This document shows, piece after piece, positions 1 to 6,730 of a DNA stretch of 21,611 nucleotides (within the stretch, counting starts at the first letter, position 1; each line of letters starts with the position of its first letter). This DNA comes from an uncultured Coleofasciculus sp. (GTDB taxonomy: Bacteria; Cyanobacteriota; Cyanobacteriia; Cyanobacteriales; Coleofasciculaceae), in NCBI GenBank assembly GCA_902805485.1, contig CADCTM010000910.1, forward strand, positions 1 through 21,611, written 5' to 3'. The notes beneath the pieces were generated by a model. That model searched no databases. It had not been told where the DNA came from and saw only the letters and a program-made list of their open reading frames with translations. Both the position numbers and the translations under genes were made by a program.

Positions 1-15
1 AAAAAGCAAAAACTT

Positions 16-207
16 ATGGCTGTGTATGGTTCCTACTGCTGGTGGTGTGGCAAGTGCCTTACAGAAGAGGAAATGACTATTGAACATCTACTTCCCAGAA
101 GTCGAGGTGGCTCTAACTCTGATGAAAACCTGCGTCTTGCTTGTAAGTCGTGCAATCAGTCTCGCGGCAATAGTCTCTTTCCTCCTCGTTGGAAAACTCA
201 TAAGTAA
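16..207 (+). CDS. HNH endonuclease (possibly 5'-truncated by the window edge)
   Basis: Short protein (63 residues from the first ATG) that is almost wholly an HNH nuclease core. It shows a CxxC pair (CWWC, residues 8-11), then IEHLLPRSRGG (the H and catalytic region), an Asn in DENLRLAC, and a second CxxC in CKSCN. The two Cys pairs should bind one structural zinc, and the H-N-H residues a catalytic metal for DNA cleavage. The frame stays open upstream of the ATG to base 1, so the true start may lie outside the window. Stand-alone HNH proteins of this size are common in cyanobacteria and their cellular role is mostly unknown. Family call is firm; function beyond metal-dependent nuclease is not. 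Confidence 0.8.
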   Translation: MAVYGSYCWWCGKCLTEEEMTIEHLLPRSRGGSNSDENLRLACKSCNQSRGNSLFPPRWKTHK

Positions 208-256
208 TCTAGGAATTTTCTCTCCTACTGCTTAAAGCCGACACTGCCCTAAATTC

Positions 257-298
257 GTTAGACTAAACATTTCTAGTAATAGCAATATTTAGTCTAAC
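257..298 (+). promoter_or_regulatory. Perfect 11-bp inverted repeat in the rnc leader
   Basis: GTTAGACTAAA (257-267) and TTTAGTCTAAC (288-298) are exact reverse complements separated by 20 bases, ending 12 bases before the GTG start of rnc. No T-run follows, so an ordinary intrinsic terminator for the HNH gene is unlikely. It could be an operator or an RNA stem in the rnc leader that RNase III itself recognises, as known for rnc of E. coli. Confidence 0.6.
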
Positions 299-310
299 AA
301 AGCTTATATT

Positions 311-1024
311 GTGACTTATTCCATTCAATTAATTTCTAATTTTGATAAACCCCAAGAAATGCCCAAACTTCCGCACTTCAGTGACCAATTGTTGCTGCGT
401 CGTGCGCTTACCCACCGCTCATACTTCAATGAACACCCAGAAGAAAAGGAAGACAATGAGCGTCTGGAATTCCTGGGTGATGCTTTGCTAGGTTTTCTAG
501 TCGGAGAGTTGCTTTATTGTCGTTATCCCAACCTAAGTGAAGGTCAACTGACCTCTCTGCGATCGGAGTTAGTGCGGGAAAAGCAGCTAGTTAAATTGGC
601 AACTGCACTGGGTATAGGGAACCAGTTACGGCTAGGCAAAGGCACTATTCAAGATGGAGGTCGCCAAAATCCATCGCTGCTTAGTGATGCATTTGAGGCA
701 GTTATTGGGGCTTATTTTTTGGACTCAGGTATTGATAAAGTTCGCGAGTTTATAGAACCATTGTTTACTCCAGTGGCTGAAGATATTGTTTCGGCTCTAT
801 CTGCTCTCAACTCTAAAAGTATGTTTCAAAAATGGGGGCTAGCAAATTATGGGGAAAATCCTCAATATTCCATAATTAAAGAGTCTGGACCTGACCATGC
901 CAAGGTGTATACCACTGAAGTGCGCTTGAAGGGTAAATTTTATGGTACTGGCACGGGTCGTAGCAAACAAGCGGCTGAGAAAAACGCAGCTCAAAATGCG
1001 CTGAAAAAAATTGGACTGTTGTAG
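311..1024 (+). CDS. rnc: Ribonuclease III
   Basis: Double-strand-specific endoribonuclease that processes rRNA precursors and structured mRNAs; acts as a homodimer with Mg2+. The 237-residue protein has the full bacterial layout. The catalytic domain (about 24-155) carries the signature ERLEFLGDA at 50-58, including acidic residues E53 and D57, and LLSDAFEAVIGA with D126 and E129. A double-stranded-RNA-binding domain covers about 168-236 and ends in GRSKQAAEKNAAQNALKKIG. Start: GTG at 311 gives the full length; ATG at 359 (residue 17) is an alternative that would still keep the whole nuclease domain. No clear Shine-Dalgarno is visible before either. Cyanobacteria often have more than one RNase III homologue, so this may not be the only one. 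Confidence 0.95.
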   Translation: MTYSIQLISNFDKPQEMPKLPHFSDQLLLRRALTHRSYFNEHPEEKEDNERLEFLGDALLGFLVGELLYCRYPNLSEGQLTSLRSELVREKQLVKLATALGIGNQLRLGKGTIQDGGRQNPSLLSDAFEAVIGAYFLDSGIDKVREFIEPLFTPVAEDIVSALSALNSKSMFQKWGLANYGENPQYSIIKESGPDHAKVYTTEVRLKGKFYGTGTGRSKQAAEKNAAQNALKKIGLL

Positions 1025-1077
1025 AAAAATGGCGCTAATTTCTCTATAGCGATCGCGAAATAACCTATAACAAAAAT

Positions 1078-1101
1078 GGCGCACTCAAACTTGAGTACGC
1101 C
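1078..1101. terminator. Bidirectional terminator between rnc and futA
   Basis: GGCGcACTCAA (1078-1088) pairs with TTGAGTaCGCC (1091-1101): ten pairs, one mismatch and a 2-base loop. It is followed by TTATTT on the plus strand and, on the minus strand, by the complement of CAAAAAT (a T-run). It lies between the convergent ends of rnc and futA and fits both. Confidence 0.75.
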
Positions 1102-1143
1102 TTATTTCCCTGAAACGAGTAGAGGCTTTTGTGCAGAAAGTCT

Positions 1144-2196
1144 CTACTTCCAACCTGCACGGTTCATCATCTTCAGCGCTGCTGGATTGTTTCTACCGAA
1201 GACTTCGGCGTTAGCGTTGTCAAACTTGGCTTGTTGAGTGAAGCTAGCAACAACTGGATCGAAAGTGACACCATTAATAATGGGATATTCATTATTACGG
1301 CTGGCGAACATTTCTTGTGCCTCCCGACTGACCAAGTGTTCGAGAAACTTAATCGCCGCGTCCTTATTTTTAGCAGTTTTCACCACACCACCGCCGCAGA
1401 TATTGATATGAGCGCCGCGATTGCTTTGATTGGGGAAGAAAACACCAATTTTTTGAGAGATCGCTTTTTCATCTGCTTTACTAGATTTAAGCAAACGAGC
1501 AATATAGTAAGTATTAGCGATCGCAATATCCCCTTGACCCGCCGCTACCGCTTTAATTTGTGCCGTATCATTACCTTCGGGTGGTCTAGCGAAGTTGGCA
1601 ACCAAACCCCGCGCCCATTCTTCAGCTTTCTCATCGCCATTCGCTACAATTATTGACCCAAGCAGGGATTGGTTATAAACGCTATTGGACGAGCGCACCA
1701 AGATGCGACCTTTCCACTTAGAATCAGTCAGAGCTTCGTAGGTTGACAAATCGGACGGCTTAACCTTGTCTTTGTTGTACATAATCACCCGCGCCCGTTT
1801 GGAAAGACCAAACCATTGATTATCTGGGTCTCGGAGATTTGCCGGAATTGCCCTGGTCAGCACTTGTGAGGAAACAGGTTGTAAGATGCCAGCGTCTTTC
1901 GCTCGCCAGAGGTTGCCAGCATCAACAGTAACAATCAAGTCGGCTGGGCTATTTGCTCCTTCACTTTTGATCCGCTCGATTAATTCTTCCGCTTTTGCCT
2001 CGACTAAATTGACTTTAATACCTGTCTTACTCGTGAAGCTTTCGTATAATGCCGTATCTGTGTCGTAGTGACGGGCTGAATACAGATTGACCACGCCAGT
2101 CTGGGCAAATCCTCGGTTTGTTTTGCCTAATTGCCCTGCTGCGACTGCCGCCATCGCTGTACCACTGGCGAGAAAGGCACGTCTAGTAATTTTCAT
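1144..2196 (-). CDS. futA: Ferric-iron ABC transporter substrate-binding protein (FutA/IdiA family)
   Basis: Periplasmic protein that binds Fe(III) and hands it to the FutBC importer. I chose the start at 2196, giving MKITRRAFLASGTAMAAVAAG, a twin-arginine (Tat) signal, as cyanobacterial FutA proteins have. The frame also opens at ATG 2256 (with a TTG just before it), adding about 20 residues without signal character. The mature part begins GVVNLYSARHYDTD, where His and Tyr of SARHY are typical iron ligands, and NTYYIARLL supplies the two further conserved tyrosines. About 350 residues is normal for the family. The permease and ATPase genes are not in the window, which is common in cyanobacteria. 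It is transcribed away from nirA; I found no convincing Fur box in the gap. Confidence 0.92.
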   Translation of the reverse strand: MKITRRAFLASGTAMAAVAAGQLGKTNRGFAQTGVVNLYSARHYDTDTALYESFTSKTGIKVNLVEAKAEELIERIKSEGANSPADLIVTVDAGNLWRAKDAGILQPVSSQVLTRAIPANLRDPDNQWFGLSKRARVIMYNKDKVKPSDLSTYEALTDSKWKGRILVRSSNSVYNQSLLGSIIVANGDEKAEEWARGLVANFARPPEGNDTAQIKAVAAGQGDIAIANTYYIARLLKSSKADEKAISQKIGVFFPNQSNRGAHINICGGGVVKTAKNKDAAIKFLEHLVSREAQEMFASRNNEYPIINGVTFDPVVASFTQQAKFDNANAEVFGRNNPAALKMMNRAGWK

Positions 2197-2259
2197 TTGT
2201 GTATCGGTTTTACTTCTGTTGTCTAAAACGGCTGCCGATGCTGTTGCTCCAGACATCAA

Positions 2260-2572
2260 CCTGTGAAGGATTGTACTATTAATGCGACTCTTTCTTAATA
2301 AATTTTTTGAAAATTTGAGAGAACCTAACTTTTTAAATCAATAAAATCCCTAAACTACAAGATAACTTTTGTCAATAGTCAAGCCATAAACAGGACTGAC
2401 GCCATTGCCCCGCTTCAAGAAAGAGCAAGAAAAATCCAGTTCCCCTTGCGTTGGGGGTGAGACGCACTCTCCAATACATCCCCCGACAAGGAGAAATAAA
2501 ACATTACTAACAACAGACTAGACAATCCTGAAGATAGATCTAAACAAAATTAAAAGTTCAGAAGCCTCTTCT
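2260..2572. other. Gene-free stretch between futA and the nirA promoter, with one hairpin
   Basis: AT-rich spacer between divergent genes. The only clear structure is a hairpin at 2444-2491: CCTTG (2444-2448) pairs with CAAGG (2487-2491) and GGGGG (2453-2457) with CCCCC (2480-2484), with a small internal loop and a 22-base apex. It is not followed by a T-run. No open frame here looks coding. Confidence 0.6.
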
Positions 2573-2614
2573 GTAGCAAGCTTTACGAAATCAATTCATG
2601 AAGTCGCATAGTTT
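2573..2614 (+). promoter_or_regulatory. NtcA-activated promoter of nirA
   Basis: GTAGCAAGCTTTAC at 2573-2586 is a perfect GTA-N8-TAC NtcA site. Exactly 22 bases later TAGTTT (2609-2614) matches the TAN3T -10 box. This site and spacing are the known form of class II NtcA-activated promoters, which respond to 2-oxoglutarate under nitrogen limitation. Transcription should start near 2621, giving a leader of about 80 bases. Confidence 0.88.
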
Positions 2615-2635
2615 GACAGCAAAAGGATTTTTATG

Positions 2636-2670
2636 CACCTGACAAAAATTGTTCAGGTGTCTATACCTGA
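2636..2670 (+). promoter_or_regulatory. Three-segment repeat in the nirA leader (alternative hairpins)
   Basis: Segment A CACCTGA (2636-2642), segment B TCAGGTG (2653-2659) and segment C ACCTGA (2665-2670). B can pair with A (7 bp, 10-base loop) or with C (6 bp, 6-base loop), but not both. The element lies in the predicted leader between the NtcA promoter and the nirA start, upstream of AGGA at 2690-2693. It may be an RNA switch, or a protein-binding site with repeated half-sites. Confidence 0.5.
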
Positions 2671-2700
2671 TCGCTAGCAAGTACTAACAGGAATCAAGCG

Positions 2701-4266
2701 ATGACAAACGCCGATACAAAAACCAAACTTAATCCCATTGAAAAAGCCAAAGCCGCAAAACATCCTTTACTACTCCACCAGGAGTTAGAACATTTTGCTC
2801 AAATTGGTTGGGAGGCAATGGACGAATTTGAGCGCAACATGGGGCTAAAGTGGTTGGGTTTCTTCTACCGCACCGTCACTCCTGGCAAATTTATGCTGCG
2901 GATGCGGATACCCAATGGCATTTTGACCAGCAATCAACTGCGCGTCTTAGCGGAAATTACACAGCGCTACTGTCAAGCTGGAGGATTTCAAGACCAAGGC
3001 AACGCTGATATTACCACACGGCAAAACATCCAACTGCGCGGCATCCGTATTCAAGACATCGGCGATATTATCAAGCGTTTACGAGAAGCAGACATGACCA
3101 GTGTCCAGTCTGGCATGGACAACGTGCGGAACATCACGGGAGATCCAATCGCCGGTTTGGATGCTGATGAATTAATTGATACGCGGGAGTTAGTTCAACA
3201 AATCCAAGACATGATTACCGACAAAGGTGATGGAAATTTTGAGCTTTCCAACCTACCGCGTAAGTTTAACATTGCCGTTACAGGCGGTCGAGATAACTCC
3301 GTCCATGCCGAAATTAATGACCTGGCATTTATTCCCGCTTACAAAGATAGCGTTTTGGGCTTCAATGTTTTAGTGGGTGGCTATTTCTCACCAAAAGGCG
3401 TTGCGGCGGCAATTGGGATGAATGTTTGGGTATCTCCAGAACAAGTTGTTGCCTTGAGTAAAGCAATTTTAGAAGTTTTTCGCGACAACGGTTCCCGTGG
3501 CAATCGACAGAAGACACGTCTGATGTATCTTATCGAAGAATGGGGCGTTGAAAAATTTCGCGCGGAGGTTGAAAAACAGCTTGGTTATGAGTTAGCTGAG
3601 GCTGCGCCAAAAGACGAAATTGATTGGGAAAAACGCGACCACATCGGCGTTTACAAGCAAAAACAACCGGGCTTAAATTATGTAGGTTTGCACATTCCCG
3701 TTGGTCGAATGTATGCCGACGAAATGTTTGAACTGGCGCGGATGGCGGAAGTTTATGGTAGTGGGGAATTGCGGTTAACTGTTGAGCAAAACTTAATTAT
3801 TATCAATATTCCTGATTCTCGTTTAGATGCCTTGTTGGAAGAACCACTGCTGCAACGTTTTTCGGTAAATCCAGATCCCTTAAAGCGATCGCTTGTTTCC
3901 TGCACCGGGGCAGAATTTTGCGGTTTTGCAATTATTGAAACCAAAAACCGCGCCCTTGCCATAATTAAGGAAGTAGAAGCAGAGTTATCTGTGCCCAGTA
4001 CAGTGAGAATTCATTGGACAGGTTGCCCTAATTCCTGCGGTCAACCCCAAGTTGCCGATATTGGATTAATGGGGACAAAAGCACGTAAAGATGGGCAAAT
4101 GGTTGAAGCCGTAGATATTTGGATGGGGGGAAAAGTCGGGAAAGATGCTCATTTAGGCAGCTTAGTAATGGAAAAAATTCCCTGCGAAGACCTCAAACCG
4201 CTCTTGCACAAATTGTTAATTGAACACTTTGACGCATCACCCCGACAGCAAGCGGTTATGGTCTAA
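2701..4266 (+). CDS. nirA: Ferredoxin-nitrite reductase
   Basis: Reduces nitrite to ammonium with six electrons from reduced ferredoxin, using siroheme and a [4Fe-4S] cluster. At 521 residues it is the usual cyanobacterial length, without the extra C-terminal ferredoxin domain some species carry. The cluster and siroheme ligands are intact: C401 and C407 in CTGAEFC, and C442 and C446 in GCPNSC. Both half-domains typical of sulfite/nitrite reductases are present, including TTRQNIQLRGI near residue 101 in the first. ATG 2701 is preceded by AGGA at suitable distance. Transcription should start from the NtcA promoter upstream, so expression is expected under nitrate growth and ammonium depletion. 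narB follows after 206 bases. Confidence 0.97.
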   Translation: MTNADTKTKLNPIEKAKAAKHPLLLHQELEHFAQIGWEAMDEFERNMGLKWLGFFYRTVTPGKFMLRMRIPNGILTSNQLRVLAEITQRYCQAGGFQDQGNADITTRQNIQLRGIRIQDIGDIIKRLREADMTSVQSGMDNVRNITGDPIAGLDADELIDTRELVQQIQDMITDKGDGNFELSNLPRKFNIAVTGGRDNSVHAEINDLAFIPAYKDSVLGFNVLVGGYFSPKGVAAAIGMNVWVSPEQVVALSKAILEVFRDNGSRGNRQKTRLMYLIEEWGVEKFRAEVEKQLGYELAEAAPKDEIDWEKRDHIGVYKQKQPGLNYVGLHIPVGRMYADEMFELARMAEVYGSGELRLTVEQNLIIINIPDSRLDALLEEPLLQRFSVNPDPLKRSLVSCTGAEFCGFAIIETKNRALAIIKEVEAELSVPSTVRIHWTGCPNSCGQPQVADIGLMGTKARKDGQMVEAVDIWMGGKVGKDAHLGSLVMEKIPCEDLKPLLHKLLIEHFDASPRQQAVMV

Positions 4267-4271
4267 TTATC

Positions 4272-4346
4272 AAGTCCGATTATGCTTTTTTTGTGTTTGA
4301 GTTCGGGGCAACGAATAACAGACAAGAAAAGTAAAAAATCGGACTT
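4272..4346 (+). other. Long three-tier hairpin between nirA and narB
   Basis: Outer arms AAGTCCGATT (4272-4281) and AATCGGACTT (4337-4346) are perfectly complementary. Inside them CTTTTTTTGT (4285-4294) pairs with ACAAGAAAAG (4322-4331) with one mismatch, and TTCG (4302-4305) pairs with CGAA (4312-4315) at the tip. The folded RNA would be a 75-base stem-loop. It could be an mRNA processing or stability element, a weak terminator, or the remains of a small palindromic repeat. The 10-base outer arm recurs at 11054-11063, possibly by chance. Confidence 0.5.
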
Positions 4347-4472
4347 TATCTCATAACGAATTCTAGTAATACAAGCGAAAAAACTGAAGAGGAAGATGTA
4401 ATAGACTTCTTTCTCTACGAAAGTTTCGGTTCATTTCTAATATCCTGCTCTGACTTGTAGTCTGATTTTAAA

Positions 4473-6686
4473 ATGACGAATAATAAAACACTGTGTCCTT
4501 ATTGTGGCGTGGGTTGTGGCTTGGAAGTTTCGCCTCCTGCCCAGGCGGGTCGAGAGACGAATCGAGATAGTCAGGGAAATCCGATGTGGAAGGTGCAAGG
4601 CGATCGCACTCATCCCTCTAGTCAGGGTAAGGTGTGTGTAAAAGGCGCCACCGTAACCGAAGCGATCGCAAAAGACCGACTACTACATCCGATGGTAAGA
4701 AATTCCTTGGATGAACCCTTCCAGCGAGTTAGTTGGGATGAAGCCTTAAATCTTGTGGTGGGGCGCATTCAAGCCGTTTGCAAAAGCCCCGGCGCTGATG
4801 CCATAAGTTTCTACGGCTCTGGTCAATTCTGCACAGAAGATTACTACGTGGCAGCAAAATTGCTCAAAGGATTCTTAGGCACAAATAACTTTGATACCAA
4901 CTCCCGCCTATGTATGTCCTCCGCCGTATCTGGCTATGTGCAGAGTTTAGGCTCCGATGGCCCGCCTTGTTGTTACGAGGACTTGGAACTAACGGATTGT
5001 GCATTTTTAATCGGCACAAACACCGCCGACTGTCACCCGATTGTTTTTAACCGCCTGCGGCAACACCATAAGAAAAATCGCGATGTCAAGCTGATTGTGG
5101 TTGATCCTCGTACCACCAGCACCGCCCAAGCGGCAGATTTGCACCTTCCAATTCGACCTGGTACTGATATTGATTTACTCAATGGTATAGCCCATCTACT
5201 TTTGCGCTGGGGTTACTTTGATTCTGGGTTTATCGATGAATGTACGAATAATTTCCCGGCGTTTGCGGATGTAATTAAGCACTACCCGCCAGATGTTGTT
5301 GCAGGGCGTTGTGGGATTTCCGTCAATGATTTAGAAACAGCCGCGAAGATCTGGGGCAAGTCGAGTCGCGTCCTATCCATGTGGTCAATGGGGGTCAATC
5401 AGTCCTCAGAAGGCACGGCGAAGGTGCAGACGCTGATTAATCTGCACCTAATGACTGGACAAATTGGGAAACCAGGGGCTGGTCCATTTTCCCTGACCGG
5501 TCAACCAAACGCGATGGGGGGGCGGGAAGTGGGCGCACTAACCTCGCTGCTACCGGGTTATCGGTTTGTTACTAATCCCGCTCATTGTGCGGAAGTTGAG
5601 GAATTTTGGGGATTGTCAGCGGGTCGAATTTCACCGACGCCAGGACGTAATGCCTTAGAAATGATTCGGGATTTGGAAAATTCGGCGGTCAAGTTTTTGT
5701 GGATTGCCGCAACAAATCCAGCGGTGAGTTTGCCGGATTTGGAGAGGACGAAAGCGGCATTAAGGCGATCGCCTTTTACGGTGTATCAGGAAGCCTACTA
5801 TCCCACAGAAACCGCCGCCTATGCCCATGTCCTCCTCCCCGCCACGCAATGGAGTGAGAAGACTGGCACAATGACCAATTCTGAACGCCGCATCACCCTC
5901 TGCAATGGCTTTCGTTTCCCTCAAGGGGAAGCACGAGATGATTGGGCAATTTTTGCAGAAGTCGGGCGTCGTTTGGGTTTTGTCGAACAGTTTACCTACG
6001 CTAACTCTGCCGAAGTTTTTGCGGAGTATGTGCAACTGACACGCGATCGCCTTTGCGATCAAACAGGTATCAGTCACAATCGCTTAAAAACCGAAGGTCC
6101 CCTACAGTGGCCTTGTTCGGAATCAGGCAATCTCAAACCAGGCGAACCGGCACGACTTTATACGGATTTAAAATTCCCGACACCGGACAAACGAGCAATA
6201 TTTGCCGCTTACCACTCACGGGGATTGGCGGAACCACCGGATCAGCAGTATCCTTATGTCCTGACAACGGGCAGACTTTACGGACACTGGCATACTCAAA
6301 CCCGCACCGGGAGGATTGATAAAATTCGGAAAATGCATCCTCAGCCGTTTATCGAGATTCACCCTCGTGATGCTAAAAAGTTAGGGATTCAAGATCAAGA
6401 TTGGGTAGAAGTGCGATCACGTCGTGGCTATGCCCGATTTCTTGCCACTGTCACCCAAGCGATTTCTCCGGGAACCGTTTTTGTCCCGATGCACTGGGGC
6501 GAACTGTGGGCTGATCATGCCGAAGCCAATGCCCTCACCCATCCCGAAGCTTGTCCGGACTCCCAGCAACCAGAACTAAAAGCTTGTGCGGTGCAATTAG
6601 CCCCGGTTAAACCAGAAATCGTCTCCTCTGAGGTGTTGTACAAAGCTACTGAATTTAAGGAACTGACCAATATTCAATCATCTTGA
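4473..6686 (+). CDS. narB: Ferredoxin-nitrate reductase, assimilatory
   Basis: Reduces nitrate to nitrite with electrons from ferredoxin; monomeric enzyme with a [4Fe-4S] cluster and a molybdenum bis-MGD cofactor. The cluster ligands are C8, C11, C15 (CPYCGVGC) and C55 (KVCVKGA). C147 in NSRLCMSS is the expected molybdenum ligand. The C-terminal molybdopterin-dinucleotide-binding domain is seen in YPYVLTTGRLYGHWHTQTRTG and PMHWGE. Length (737) is typical. Residues 20-37, between the third and fourth Cys, hold a hydrophilic stretch that looks like a small insert. The ATG follows a T/A-rich stretch without a clear Shine-Dalgarno, and no GTA-N8-TAC site lies directly upstream, so it is probably read with nirA. 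Confidence 0.97.
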   Translation: MTNNKTLCPYCGVGCGLEVSPPAQAGRETNRDSQGNPMWKVQGDRTHPSSQGKVCVKGATVTEAIAKDRLLHPMVRNSLDEPFQRVSWDEALNLVVGRIQAVCKSPGADAISFYGSGQFCTEDYYVAAKLLKGFLGTNNFDTNSRLCMSSAVSGYVQSLGSDGPPCCYEDLELTDCAFLIGTNTADCHPIVFNRLRQHHKKNRDVKLIVVDPRTTSTAQAADLHLPIRPGTDIDLLNGIAHLLLRWGYFDSGFIDECTNNFPAFADVIKHYPPDVVAGRCGISVNDLETAAKIWGKSSRVLSMWSMGVNQSSEGTAKVQTLINLHLMTGQIGKPGAGPFSLTGQPNAMGGREVGALTSLLPGYRFVTNPAHCAEVEEFWGLSAGRISPTPGRNALEMIRDLENSAVKFLWIAATNPAVSLPDLERTKAALRRSPFTVYQEAYYPTETAAYAHVLLPATQWSEKTGTMTNSERRITLCNGFRFPQGEARDDWAIFAEVGRRLGFVEQFTYANSAEVFAEYVQLTRDRLCDQTGISHNRLKTEGPLQWPCSESGNLKPGEPARLYTDLKFPTPDKRAIFAAYHSRGLAEPPDQQYPYVLTTGRLYGHWHTQTRTGRIDKIRKMHPQPFIEIHPRDAKKLGIQDQDWVEVRSRRGYARFLATVTQAISPGTVFVPMHWGELWADHAEANALTHPEACPDSQQPELKACAVQLAPVKPEIVSSEVLYKATEFKELTNIQSS

Positions 6687-6693
6687 CCATCTA

Positions 6694-6718
6694 GGGGCAA
6701 GGGTTATGATCATGCCCC
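6694..6718. terminator. Hairpin between convergent narB and thiO/thiG
   Basis: GGGGCA (6694-6699) pairs with TGCCCC (6713-6718) around a 13-base loop, in the 44-base gap between the two stop codons. No strong T-run follows on either strand, so terminator function is plausible but not certain. Confidence 0.4.
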
Positions 6719-6730
6719 GACAAGATCGTG

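Noticed and set aside
2260..2340. Fur box before futA
   Set aside because: The region is AT-rich but no convincing inverted 6-mer Fur repeat could be found by eye.
4450..4472. Possible NtcA site before narB (GTAGTCTGATTTTA)
   Set aside because: The second half-site is TTA rather than TAC, and it is too close to the start codon.
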